The notes under the pieces: model-generated
What the model was told of the DNA's origin: nothing
Databases searched by the model: none
What the model saw: the letters and a program-made list of their open reading frames with translations, nothing else
Translations under genes and position numbers: made by a program
Assembly (NCBI GenBank): GCA_030533405.1
Contig: JAUNJF010000007.1
Location: 42,512-106,511, forward strand
Length of the DNA: 64,000 nucleotides
Direction: 5' to 3'
DNA from: Eubacteriales bacterium
GTDB taxonomy: Bacteria; Bacillota; Clostridia; Lachnospirales; Lachnospiraceae
Part shown: piece by piece, positions 38,477 through 47,532 of the stretch
How positions within the stretch are numbered: position 1 is the stretch's first letter
Layout of the letters: every line of letters starts with the position of its first letter

Positions 38477-39175
38477 TCATCCCTGTTTTACTATCACAAT
38501 TGTAAGATATCCACTGTCAGAATGCAAGCCTTCTAACCCTTCTTCCACACGTTCATTTTCCATCCCACAATTGGACACACTATAAATCAAAAGTTCTTTT
38601 TCCTGCATTTCTACGCTTAACTGTTCTTTCAACTTTGCCAGTTTTGCCCCCGACTTCATATATATGCGTGTTCCCGGAAATGCGGCCGCCTCCTTTGTAT
38701 CGTAAGAACCTGGAATGATATGAATCATCTCCTGTTTTTCTCCCAGCGCAATCCCTAGTCTGGCAGCTACTGCACAAAAAGAAGGTACACCACTTATCAT
38801 TTCTGCCATATAGCCATCCTGTTCTGCACATTTATGCATCGCCATATAGGTTGAATAAATAGATGGATCACCAATTGTCAAAAAAGCAACCTTTTTTCCC
38901 TCTTTTAAATACACCAAAATATCCTGATAAATCGAACTAAATGCTGCTTCTAAAACAGCATCATCCTTTACCATTGGAAAATCTTTACACAAAATCACCT
39001 TGTTCTCCAACGTGGGTACCATTTCCTTTACAATCTTATAAGCATAACAACCGTCCCGATTCTTGGCAGGCAACACAATGACATCCGACTGTTCTACCAG
39101 GCGCACCGCTTTCACTGTCATCAATTCTGGGTCACCAGGTCCTACTCCAATGCCGTACAAACAACCAACTTTCAT
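38477..39175 (-). CDS. cbiL: Cobalt-precorrin-2 C20-methyltransferase (232 aa)
   Basis: SAM-dependent methylase of the corrin ring. GIGVGPGDPELMTVKAV is the tetrapyrrole methylase N-terminal motif, FLTIGDPSIYSTY the second, and MISGVPSFCAVAARLGI the third, in the CobI/CbiL form. The start has AGGAGG inside the end of cbiA. Last gene of the operon. Confidence 0.92.
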   Translation of the reverse strand: MKVGCLYGIGVGPGDPELMTVKAVRLVEQSDVIVLPAKNRDGCYAYKIVKEMVPTLENKVILCKDFPMVKDDAVLEAAFSSIYQDILVYLKEGKKVAFLTIGDPSIYSTYMAMHKCAEQDGYMAEMISGVPSFCAVAARLGIALGEKQEMIHIIPGSYDTKEAAAFPGTRIYMKSGAKLAKLKEQLSVEMQEKELLIYSVSNCGMENERVEEGLEGLHSDSGYLTIVIVKQG

Positions 39176-39178
39176 ATC

Positions 39179-40621
39179 TTAGTACCTCCTTGCTGCAGCA
39201 ACGAATCGCTTTGCAAATACAGGGCAGGATGGATAATATAAATGCGGAAATCCCCACCAGTAGTTTTTCCCAGAATGCACACATCCATAAGAACGATTTC
39301 CTGTCGGCTTGCACGCGCTACAATCTGCCCCGTTGTCTGTGCTGTCAAAATAATGAAACTCATGACCTTTTACCATGCAATCATCTGGCAAAAAACCTTT
39401 CCACCCTGTGTCTTTTTTTATTGTATTCTGCTGCGTGTCGCATTTTGCATTTTTGATCTGCACATACCCAAACCTTACCAGCTTCTTTTGATAAGAAACA
39501 CTTGCCGGAATCACACCACACATCGCATACCTCTCACCATCTTCTGTCACCATTGAATCGTGCAAATACATAAATCCACCACACTCCGCAACAGAAGGCA
39601 TACCATTTTGAATTGCCTCCTTAATTGCCTGTTTCATCGACTCATTTGCAGCCAACTGTTTTCCATATAATTCCGGATAACCACCACCAAATAATAATCC
39701 CTTTATATCCTTTGGCAATTCTTTATCATGTAATGGTGAAAAATAAACAATCTCTGCACCCTGTTCTTCTAGCATGCGCAAATTTTCGCCATAATAAAAA
39801 CAAAATGCTTCATCCTTTGCAACACCAATTCGAACCTTCGGATCCTGCTCTTTACCTGCATTGCACATATCATTTTTCGTTTGCAACGCAGCTGCTTCAT
39901 CACCATTTTCCAGTTCTAACAATGGTGTATCCACAGCAATCTCCCACAAAGCATCCAAATCCACATATTCTGTCAAAATATCAGCTGCCAGTTTCACCTG
40001 TTCTCTGCGGTTTTCAACCTCATTTGGCATTTTTAGTCCCAAATGCCTGCTTTCCAAGTGCAGTTCCTTTTGCTTCGGAAAACATCCAAGCACGCGAATT
40101 CCTAATTCTTCCTCTATGAGAGAACCAATGGTCTTGCAAAACATCGCACTTGTCCGATTCAAAATAACCCCTTGAATCAAATGCTTATGGTCATACTGCA
40201 AAAAACCTGCGAGCAATGGTAAAATAGACCGCCCCATTCCATGTGCGTCCACCACCAAAACAATCGGAATCTGAAGCTTTGCTGCAACATCATAAGCAGA
40301 TGCTTCCTCTTTTGTGCCGCCTAATCCATCATATAATCCCATAACGCCTTCCACGATAGAAATCCCATGTGCAATCGCGTCAGAATCACCCTGCAAAAAT
40401 AATGCTTTTAACATCTTGGCATCTGAGAAAAAGGAGTCCAAATTGGCAGAAGGCACCCCGAGCACTTCTTTATGAAACATTGGATCAATATAGTCCGGTC
40501 CACACTTGAATGCTCTCGGTGATTTATTTTGTTGTTTTGCAGCCTCTAATAGTGCACAGGTGATTACTGTTTTCCCACTTCCACTACTTGGTGCCGCAAT
40601 CATCAATCTTGGTGCTTTCAT
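39179..40621 (-). CDS. cbiA: Cobyrinate a,c-diamide synthase (480 aa)
   Basis: Amidates the a and c side chains using glutamine and ATP. P-loop APSSGSGKT at residues 10-18; C-terminal amidotransferase with nucleophile in VAECGGFMYLHD and late KGHEFHYFDSTDN and FPHLYYPS motifs. Overall architecture matches CbiA/CobB. Confidence 0.94.
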   Translation of the reverse strand: MKAPRLMIAAPSSGSGKTVITCALLEAAKQQNKSPRAFKCGPDYIDPMFHKEVLGVPSANLDSFFSDAKMLKALFLQGDSDAIAHGISIVEGVMGLYDGLGGTKEEASAYDVAAKLQIPIVLVVDAHGMGRSILPLLAGFLQYDHKHLIQGVILNRTSAMFCKTIGSLIEEELGIRVLGCFPKQKELHLESRHLGLKMPNEVENRREQVKLAADILTEYVDLDALWEIAVDTPLLELENGDEAAALQTKNDMCNAGKEQDPKVRIGVAKDEAFCFYYGENLRMLEEQGAEIVYFSPLHDKELPKDIKGLLFGGGYPELYGKQLAANESMKQAIKEAIQNGMPSVAECGGFMYLHDSMVTEDGERYAMCGVIPASVSYQKKLVRFGYVQIKNAKCDTQQNTIKKDTGWKGFLPDDCMVKGHEFHYFDSTDNGADCSACKPTGNRSYGCVHSGKNYWWGFPHLYYPSCPVFAKRFVAAARRY

Positions 40622-40654
40622 GCCTTTCTTCCTTTCCTTGCCAAACTACATCTC

Positions 40655-42697
40655 CTACCTATCCCTCAAACAAAACGATGCCATATAAATCGGGTTTTCC
40701 GCCTGCATCAAATGATAGCCTCCCGCCTTTTTGGCACGACTCACCTGTATCGCAATCAACTCTTCCTCCGTAACAGGGTAGGTTCGAAGTATCTCATTCA
40801 TTTGCGAAACCGTTTCTAAACTCACTGCTGTCATCACAATTCGTATTCTTGGATTCTTTTGATAAAGTGCATCCACAATCTCCATCAAATTCCCGCTGCT
40901 ACCGCCTATAAATGCATGCGTCGGCACAGGTAATCCATCAAACACTTCAGGCGCCGTCCCCTCAACCACAAACACATGATAAAGACCTGCATGCTTCACA
41001 TTCTCCTTGGTCAGACGAACTGCCTCGGGCTTTTTCTCTATTGCAAATACAGAAATGGTATCCGACATTTTCGCGATATCCACTGTAACAGATCCCGTTC
41101 CACTTCCAACATCATACACAACCGCGCCCTCATAAAGTCCTAATTTACAAAGTGCTAGCTGTCTCACTTCTTCCTTTGTCATCGGAACCCTTTCCCGCAA
41201 AAATGCATCATCCTTACTTCCAGGACTCAACCATCTTTTTTGTGGTTGTCCATTTACCACAAGACAAACGTACAATCCTTCCTGCACAAACCTCCTGCAA
41301 TCCGCAGGCTGACACCAAACTACTTCCTCTTCCGGATAAGAAAGCTGATACCCCACACACAGCTTATATGCATCCGTTCCCATAGTTTCCAACAAATCTC
41401 CGATTGCATGCACATCTTGCACACCCGAAACCAAAACAAATGTCTTTTCATTGTGCGAAACCGCAGAGACAATCTCCCCAGCCCAATCCTTTGGTTCTCC
41501 TTTTCCATGTACACTCATCAAATGTGCATCCTGCCAATTAACACCTGCAGCTGCTGCCAAATATACAACAGATGAAATGCCTGGATAAATGCGAATCGTC
41601 ACATCCTGATTGACACCCCACTTCGTAAGCGCCTGATACATTTTTTCACATCCACTATAAAATCCGCTATCTCCCGAAAACAAAATCGCTACGCGAATTT
41701 CCGTTTCCATACTTTCATCCATCCAGGTAGTAAGCATTGGGACAATATCCCTTTCCAAATAATATGGATATGTTTCCTTTGTTCCAATATATGGCTCAAT
41801 CACGCGCTTTGCTCCAAACACATAATGCGCCTGCTTCAACGCCCTTGTAGCCTCTCCAGTCATAGTATCCGCATTTCCCATTCCCACGCCAATCAATGAA
41901 ATGTGCATCGTCTTGTTATTTTTCAATTCCACACCAAGGCGTGTCTCCAATTGTTTGATCACCTCAGAAAATGATAGTCCAGGCTGTTCCTCTGGATTAC
42001 CAATCACAGAAACCGAAATCCCCATTGCCATTGCAGCATTTATCTTTTCTAAAAAGCCACCCGTCAAACCGCTTTCTTTTGTCACCAGATGCTTAATCTC
42101 ATATTGTCTGATTAGCGCCTCATTTAGTTCCTGCGTAAATGGTCCCTGCAGTGCAATAATCTGTTTTCCACTAATGCCCGCCTCCTGACAAAGTTCCAAG
42201 CTAGGCACTGCTGGCAACACGCGCACATATAACCGATCCTTTAACGCACCATCCTCGCAATATATCGCCAAATCCTTGCTACCAGTGGTCAGCAAAATGT
42301 TTCCATCCAAATCCTTTAGCGCCTGTGCACACGATTTTGCATTTTCATAATACACAATCTGCTTTGTATCCTGTTGCATTCCGCAATCCGTCTCTCGTTT
42401 TAATCGCATGTAAGGAAGCTGTGCCTGATTTGCACTTTGGCGAATATTTTCCGAAACCAGTGTTGCAAATGGGTGCGTTGCATCTACCACCACCGCATAT
42501 TCTCCAGCCTGCATAAATGCAAGCATTTCATCTGCATCCATTCGACCTGTGACAACATGCACGTCGTCTTCCTTTTGCATAACCAGTTCACCATATTCTG
42601 TTGCCACACACACCGTGGATGCAACATCATTTTGCGCCAGCAGCTCTGCCAGTTTTCGTCCCTCGGTTGTGCCTGAAAAGATTAAAATCTGTTTCAT
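40655..42697 (-). CDS. Fused CobK-CbiE-CbiT: precorrin-6A reductase and precorrin-6Y methyltransferase/decarboxylase (680 aa)
   Basis: Three enzymes in one chain. Residues 1-260: precorrin-6A reductase (ILIFSGTTEGRKLAELL, VVDATHPFA, LLTTGSKDL). Residues 264-480: CbiE tetrapyrrole methylase (MHISLIGVGMGNADTMT, LFSGDSGFYSG). Residues about 495-680: CbiT methyltransferase/decarboxylase (YDVGSGTGSVTVDIAKM). Together they reduce the macrocycle and methylate C5 and C15 with decarboxylation of the C12 acetate. CbiE-CbiT fusion (CobL) is common; adding CobK in front is less so. It overlaps cbiH by 4 nt (ATGA). Confidence 0.93.
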   Translation of the reverse strand: MKQILIFSGTTEGRKLAELLAQNDVASTVCVATEYGELVMQKEDDVHVVTGRMDADEMLAFMQAGEYAVVVDATHPFATLVSENIRQSANQAQLPYMRLKRETDCGMQQDTKQIVYYENAKSCAQALKDLDGNILLTTGSKDLAIYCEDGALKDRLYVRVLPAVPSLELCQEAGISGKQIIALQGPFTQELNEALIRQYEIKHLVTKESGLTGGFLEKINAAMAMGISVSVIGNPEEQPGLSFSEVIKQLETRLGVELKNNKTMHISLIGVGMGNADTMTGEATRALKQAHYVFGAKRVIEPYIGTKETYPYYLERDIVPMLTTWMDESMETEIRVAILFSGDSGFYSGCEKMYQALTKWGVNQDVTIRIYPGISSVVYLAAAAGVNWQDAHLMSVHGKGEPKDWAGEIVSAVSHNEKTFVLVSGVQDVHAIGDLLETMGTDAYKLCVGYQLSYPEEEVVWCQPADCRRFVQEGLYVCLVVNGQPQKRWLSPGSKDDAFLRERVPMTKEEVRQLALCKLGLYEGAVVYDVGSGTGSVTVDIAKMSDTISVFAIEKKPEAVRLTKENVKHAGLYHVFVVEGTAPEVFDGLPVPTHAFIGGSSGNLMEIVDALYQKNPRIRIVMTAVSLETVSQMNEILRTYPVTEEELIAIQVSRAKKAGGYHLMQAENPIYMASFCLRDR

Positions 42698-43422
42698 ACC
42701 TGATATCCTCTTTGTGTTACTAATTTATCCCGTATTACTTTCGTTGTAGAATTCCCAATAAATACTGTCGTAAACATATTCACCTGACGAAGTCTTAACT
42801 CCTCTAACGAGCACACTGTAATTTTTGTGCCTTCCCGACCGATATTTTCAACATAGCCACATGGTCGATTCGACGGCAAAAATTCAAGTAAAATGTCACA
42901 TGCCCGCTGCAAGTAATCCACGCGCTTGTGACTACCTGGATTATAAATGGCAATTGCAAAATCACCCTGTGCCGCAGCAGTCAAACGCTTTTCAATCACC
43001 TCCCATGGTGTTAACAAATCACTCAAGCTAATCACGCAAAAATCATGATTTAACGGAGCGCCTAACTCTGCTGCTCCACTACTTGCTGCAGTCACACCCG
43101 GAATCACCTGGATTTCTATATCCATTTCTCCTTCACTGATTTCATACATCAACGAGGCAAGACCATAAATTCCAGCATCCCCGCTACACACCAAACTCAC
43201 CAGCTTGCCCGCTTTTGCTTTTTCCACACAAAGCTGACATCGCTCCTTTTCCTGTCGCATCGGTGTAGAACACATTTCTTTCCCTGCGAATCGTTCCCCT
43301 AACAATTGTAAATATACGGGATATCCAACAATCACATCGCTTTCTTCCAAAACACGGATTGCCTGGCCTGTCATCTGCAGCTCATTTCCAGGACCGATTC
43401 CGACCACATATATCTTACCCAT
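42694..43422 (-). CDS. cbiH: Precorrin-3B C17-methyltransferase, CbiH/CobJ (242 aa)
   Basis: Ring-contracting methylase. VVGIGPGNELQMTGQA, VCSGDAGIYGLASL and VIPGVTAASSGAAELG are the CobJ/CbiH motifs; AIAIYNPGSHKRVDYL is also characteristic. AAGGAG precedes the ATG. Overlaps the fusion gene by 4 nt; 120 nt separate it from cbiG, with nothing recognisable between. Confidence 0.93.
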   Translation of the reverse strand: MGKIYVVGIGPGNELQMTGQAIRVLEESDVIVGYPVYLQLLGERFAGKEMCSTPMRQEKERCQLCVEKAKAGKLVSLVCSGDAGIYGLASLMYEISEGEMDIEIQVIPGVTAASSGAAELGAPLNHDFCVISLSDLLTPWEVIEKRLTAAAQGDFAIAIYNPGSHKRVDYLQRACDILLEFLPSNRPCGYVENIGREGTKITVCSLEELRLRQVNMFTTVFIGNSTTKVIRDKLVTQRGYQV

Positions 43423-43542
43423 TCTATCTCGTTCTCCTTAAATTTCTTTTTCACTGTAAGCGTTTAAAAACCCTCCATTACATAGATAAACATCATACCA
43501 TATTCAAGTCGACACTCGTGGAGACTTGGCGTGTGATTCTGG

Positions 43543-44628
43543 TCAACCTGCTGACACATTTCTCTCAGAATCACTGCGCATCCTCGCTATGGCGATTGTC
43601 ATTCCCTCATGCGTCTGCTTGGAAAGCACAAGCTTACCACCCTCACACGTCGCCATTGCAGCTCGCTCACAAACATTATCTACTCCTACAGTATTCTCCA
43701 CAAATGTCGAAGCCGAAAATGCACCGTCTATGTTTTGCAATTGCTCCTTTGAGAATGTTTCAAATGGAATCTGATAATAAGATGCTAATTCTATCAATCC
43801 CGCTTCTTCCTTTTTCACATCAATGGAAGCAAGCATTCTCACTTCATCTGCTGTAATGGATAACCCGTTCAAGGTCTCATCAAAAAAAGCCTTTAATGAC
43901 GCAAAATCTTTTCCCTTTTTGCATCCCATTCCAACAATATATTGCTTTGGCTTTAAATGTAGATAATCCCCATATGGTGCCTCCACACCAACCCAGACAT
44001 CTATATCCAAAGCCTCTCTATCCTTTGTCACAATTACATCATCCGTATCCAAATTCACACAAACATTTTCCTCTATAAACATTTGAATCGGCTCATCGCG
44101 AAGCACCTTTGCAGACACCGCTGCAATCTTCTCCCGATTCTTAATTTGTAAATGATTCTCTTTTGCGAACAAATCTACTGCAAACTTCTCCTGCACATCT
44201 GTCGCAGTCGTTAACACTAAGGTTGCGCCACAACAAGCTGACACGTCCTTTGCAACCGCATTGGCACCACCCACATGACCAGACAAAATAGGAATCACAT
44301 AATTTCCCTTTTCATCCATCACTAGCACCGGACTATCTGCAAATTTATCCCGCACACTTGGCGCGATTGCTCTTACCGCAATCCCACATGCTCCAATAAA
44401 CAAAATCACATTACGCTTTGCAAACTGATTTGCTGTCCACGCACAAAGTTCATCCTCTACGTAAATAATTTTTTGGTCCTCTATGTAGGTCGAATGCATT
44501 TCCTCGTGCAACAATTTACATTTTGTATAAAGGGTAATCGGATAATTCATTTTTTTTAACAATTGTCTCGATAACGCAGCACCAATCTTTGTAAAACTGA
44601 TTACTGACAAATGATACGAATGTTCCAT
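43543..44628 (-). CDS. cbiG: Cobalt-precorrin-5A hydrolase (361 aa)
   Basis: Opens the delta-lactone, releasing acetaldehyde; marks the anaerobic (early cobalt) route. GACGIAVRAIAP and LSGHVGGANAVAKDVS are the N-terminal CbiG motifs; IVGMGCKKGKDF begins the C-terminal domain (about residue 230). AGGAGAG precedes the ATG. Confidence 0.93.
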   Translation of the reverse strand: MEHSYHLSVISFTKIGAALSRQLLKKMNYPITLYTKCKLLHEEMHSTYIEDQKIIYVEDELCAWTANQFAKRNVILFIGACGIAVRAIAPSVRDKFADSPVLVMDEKGNYVIPILSGHVGGANAVAKDVSACCGATLVLTTATDVQEKFAVDLFAKENHLQIKNREKIAAVSAKVLRDEPIQMFIEENVCVNLDTDDVIVTKDREALDIDVWVGVEAPYGDYLHLKPKQYIVGMGCKKGKDFASLKAFFDETLNGLSITADEVRMLASIDVKKEEAGLIELASYYQIPFETFSKEQLQNIDGAFSASTFVENTVGVDNVCERAAMATCEGGKLVLSKQTHEGMTIAIARMRSDSERNVSAG

Positions 44629-44657
44629 TCTTTGGTCTCTCCTAATTGCAAATCATC

Positions 44658-45431
44658 TTATTCCTGACAATTTGCATTCTTTGGTTTTCTATATTCCGTC
44701 TCAAAATCTGGGTCATAAAGCTTCGACCGTTCATAACCATTTTTTGCAATGATATCTCCAACCAGAATCAATGCCGTCTTCGTAATATTGTGTGTCTTCG
44801 CCATAGCTGGCAACTCCTTTACCGTTCCAATCACACATTTTTCTTCTGGCCAAGTCGCCTTATACACCAACGCAACTGGCGTATCCTCCCGATACCCGCC
44901 AAACACAAGACGTTTTGACAATTCTTCTACCATACCTACACTTAAATAAATGGCCATCGAAGTCTGATGTGCTGCAAATGCCTCAATCTGTTCCTTCGGC
45001 GGAACTGCAGTCCTACCCTCCATACGCGTAATAATAAGAGACTGCGAAATCCCCGGTAATGTGTATTCCAAATTCAAAGAGGCTGCTGCACCAAAACAGG
45101 CACTCACACCGGGGCAACTGTCATATGTAATAGAAGCCGCTTCCAAACAATCCATCTGCTCTCTTACGGCGCCATAAATGCTTGGCTCGCCCGTATGCAA
45201 ACGAACGGTCATTTTCCCATCTGCCTCCGCCTGCTTCATCACTTCGATAACTTCTTCCAATGTCATCGTCGCACTATTATATATTTCACATGTATCTGAT
45301 GCATACTCCAACAGCTTTGGATTAACCAACGAACCAGCATAAATGATGACCTGCGCCTGCTGTAACAAACGCATTCCTCGTACCGTTATTAAATCCTCTG
45401 CTCCTGGTCCTGCTCCCACAAAGTGAATCAT
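44658..45431 (-). CDS. cbiF: Cobalt-precorrin-4 C11-methyltransferase (257 aa)
   Basis: MIHFVGAGPGAEDLITVRG is the CbiF/CobM opening; RLHTGEPSIYGAVREQM and CPGVSACFGAAASL follow. The ATG at 45431 has GAGGGGAAG upstream; the frame extends 7 codons further. It is 29 nt from cbiG. Between it and cbiD lies a repeat element. Confidence 0.93.
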   Translation of the reverse strand: MIHFVGAGPGAEDLITVRGMRLLQQAQVIIYAGSLVNPKLLEYASDTCEIYNSATMTLEEVIEVMKQAEADGKMTVRLHTGEPSIYGAVREQMDCLEAASITYDSCPGVSACFGAAASLNLEYTLPGISQSLIITRMEGRTAVPPKEQIEAFAAHQTSMAIYLSVGMVEELSKRLVFGGYREDTPVALVYKATWPEEKCVIGTVKELPAMAKTHNITKTALILVGDIIAKNGYERSKLYDPDFETEYRKPKNANCQE

Positions 45432-45465
45432 TGCACTAACTTCCCCTCTCATTTCGTTTTTATTC

Positions 45466-45550
45466 GTTAATTGCGAATCTCAATTTAGGTTGTCAAAAGT
45501 TGTAAAACGAATCCTTCGTATCGGTTCAAATCCAATAATTTGCAATTAAC
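45466..45550. repeat. Third copy of the inverted-repeat family, between cbiD and cbiF
   Basis: GTTAATTGCGAAT (45466-45478) pairs with ATTTGCAATTAAC (45538-45550) at 12 of 13 positions. Inside, CTCAATTTAGGTTGTCAAAAGTTGTA matches the element at 36995-37207 (reverse strand) closely. The outer arm touches the cbiD stop codon. Confidence 0.7.
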
Positions 45551-46665
45551 TATATTCTATCATTATTACATTTCAGTAAAGTCAACAAATCAACAGCACC
45601 CTCACTGCGGGCAAGTTCCCCGTACTCATTGGCATACAAGATGCACTCAATCTGCAAGTCTTCGCCGCCGCGTCTTCTTAAATGCTGCAAAATTTTATCC
45701 ATCAATTCATCCATTACGTCGCGAAGCTTTCCACACGCATCCAAAATTCGAACTGCTTCTTCTGTTGCAACGCAATCCAAAATCTGGCGTGCAATCGCTC
45801 CATCAACACCCTGTCGCAACGCCGCAGCTGCTATCAATTCCATACGACAGTCTCCCATCTTGGAATGCGTATTCATCATACCACCTGCCACCTTAACAAG
45901 CTTGCCAATATGTCCAGTTAACAGCACTGCCGAAAACCCTAATTCCTTTACCTGATCAATCGTCTCTCCAATAAAATTACTGCATTTTACGCTCAAATCC
46001 AAATCATAATCGTAGGCTTTTTGCATAAATGCCAAACCATAATTTCCTGGCGAAATTGCAACCAATTCATTTCCCTGCGCGCGTTTTTGACGAAGCTCCA
46101 CATAAATGGTATCAATTAGCGCCTGCTCGCTCATTGGCTCGACAATTCCACTCGTACCCAATATTGAAATACCACCTTCAATTCCAAGCCGTGGATTAAA
46201 TGTTTTTGCCGCCAGCTCCACCCCCATTGGAACGAATATTTCAATATACAAATTTCCTTTATAATCTGCTAAATCGCAAACCTTTCTTACTTCTTTTTCT
46301 ATCATTTCACGAGGGCCTCTATTGATTGCCGCATTCCCGACTGGCTGATCTAATCCTGGCTTTGTCACACGTCCAACACCAAATCCGCCATCAATGACAA
46401 TCTCCTTTGCATCTCCCTCCATCAATCGAACCTTGGCATAAATCAAAGCACCTGTTGTCACATCTGGATCATCGCCGCCATCCTTTCTCACTGCACAACT
46501 TACCTCTGACTCCTTCCAGGTAATATCTTCTATCTGTGCTGTATAGGGAATTCCACTTAACGTCTCTATTGTAATTTCACTTTTTTTCATTCCTAAAAGA
46601 AGCATATACGCGGCTGCCTTTGCGGCTGCAGCTGCACAACTTCCTGTCGTAAAACCATATCGCAT
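45550..46665 (-). CDS. cbiD: Cobalt-precorrin-5B C1-methyltransferase (371 aa)
   Basis: MRYGFTTGSCAAAAAKAAA is the characteristic CbiD N-terminus. LYIEIFVPMGVELAAKTFNPRLG and GISILGTSGIVEPMSE appear later. I prefer the ATG at 46665, which follows AAAGGGGA, over 46695. First visible gene of the corrinoid operon; no cobalamin riboswitch is recognisable in the 74 nt upstream. The cbiC, cbiP, cbiB and cobU/S genes needed to complete the pathway are not in this window. Confidence 0.93.
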   Translation of the reverse strand: MRYGFTTGSCAAAAAKAAAYMLLLGMKKSEITIETLSGIPYTAQIEDITWKESEVSCAVRKDGGDDPDVTTGALIYAKVRLMEGDAKEIVIDGGFGVGRVTKPGLDQPVGNAAINRGPREMIEKEVRKVCDLADYKGNLYIEIFVPMGVELAAKTFNPRLGIEGGISILGTSGIVEPMSEQALIDTIYVELRQKRAQGNELVAISPGNYGLAFMQKAYDYDLDLSVKCSNFIGETIDQVKELGFSAVLLTGHIGKLVKVAGGMMNTHSKMGDCRMELIAAAALRQGVDGAIARQILDCVATEEAVRILDACGKLRDVMDELMDKILQHLRRRGGEDLQIECILYANEYGELARSEGAVDLLTLLKCNNDRI

Positions 46666-46739
46666 ATTCGTTGAATCCCCTTTCTTTGCATTCACAATTA
46701 CCTGATTTATAACTATATTATCACACTATAAAAGGGGCT

Positions 46740-47468
46740 TCAACGGATTAAATCCTTCAAAATTTGGTCTGCGTGCATTTCCCGGTATCCCTCGTAATCG
46801 GTTAGTACTCCATCCCATCCTATAAACCAACGCATCTGCGCATAATGCGACAAATAACGTATATCTCTGCTTACATTCGGGTATTTGCGATACCAATCCC
46901 GATTGATTTTTTTCATATATTTTTTTGCTAACCGATATGCCTGACTATTTTTCTTACCATCTGGTGTTACAGTTCCACACAATTGTACGCCTGGCGGTGA
47001 GGAATGTACCAATACAATGCTTCCATCCAAACAGCTTCCAACCACAATCCATACATGACTACAGCATCCGCAAGTAGAACTCATAATATCTCCTGCCTTG
47101 TAATCTGTAACCTGATGTGCCAAATAATATGTACCAAATCCCATATTGGAAAAATGCTCTGCCTGACGCGAGGCTCGAAACACATAATTTTTCTCCTCAT
47201 TTTCCGTATGAAAAGTGTTGTAGACAACCCATCCCACAAAACCAGAACAATCCAAACCATCATGAATTTGATGACGAAATTGATGATAATCATATGTTGC
47301 ATCCTGCATACTTGCAAATTTTTCCCATGAGGGACTGAGTCCCTTTCGCATCGCCTCTGGTCCTGCTGCAAGATCTGCCTCGTTCCACCCACCACCCCAC
47401 ACATACATGGTTGTACCAATTGGGGATATCGCAATTTGCAAAAGATCTTTGATACTACTTTTATTCAT
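46740..47468 (-). CDS. NlpC/P60-like peptidase domain protein (242 aa)
   Basis: The Cys of HDGLDCSGFVGWVV (near residue 85) and the His of CSHVWIVVG are the NlpC/P60 catalytic pair. No signal peptide or membrane segment is visible, unusual for a wall hydrolase. The likely ATG at 47468 follows a hairpin by 7 nt and lacks a clear ribosome site; 47495 would start within the hairpin. Confidence 0.75.
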   Translation of the reverse strand: MNKSSIKDLLQIAISPIGTTMYVWGGGWNEADLAAGPEAMRKGLSPSWEKFASMQDATYDYHQFRHQIHDGLDCSGFVGWVVYNTFHTENEEKNYVFRASRQAEHFSNMGFGTYYLAHQVTDYKAGDIMSSTCGCCSHVWIVVGSCLDGSIVLVHSSPPGVQLCGTVTPDGKKNSQAYRLAKKYMKKINRDWYRKYPNVSRDIRYLSHYAQMRWFIGWDGVLTDYEGYREMHADQILKDLIR

Positions 47469-47475
47469 GAAAATA

Positions 47476-47516
47476 AACGCATAATATGAAATCAATCTTA
47501 CTTCATATTATGCGTT
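47476..47516. terminator. Bidirectional terminator-like hairpin after the S1 protein gene
   Basis: Perfect 15-bp stem (AACGCATAATATGAA at 47476-47490 with 47502-47516), 11-nt loop. T-rich on both sides, stronger in the plus direction (CTTTTTTT). It ends the S1 gene and abuts the NlpC/P60 start. Confidence 0.75.
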
Positions 47517-47532
47517 CTTTTTTTATCTATGC

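Noticed and set aside
43423-43542. Possible missing small gene between cbiG and cbiH
   Set aside because: No open frame with ribosome site; only a short imperfect hairpin around 43505-43530.
46666-46739. Cobalamin riboswitch upstream of cbiD
   Set aside because: Only 74 nt are available and no B12 box is recognisable.
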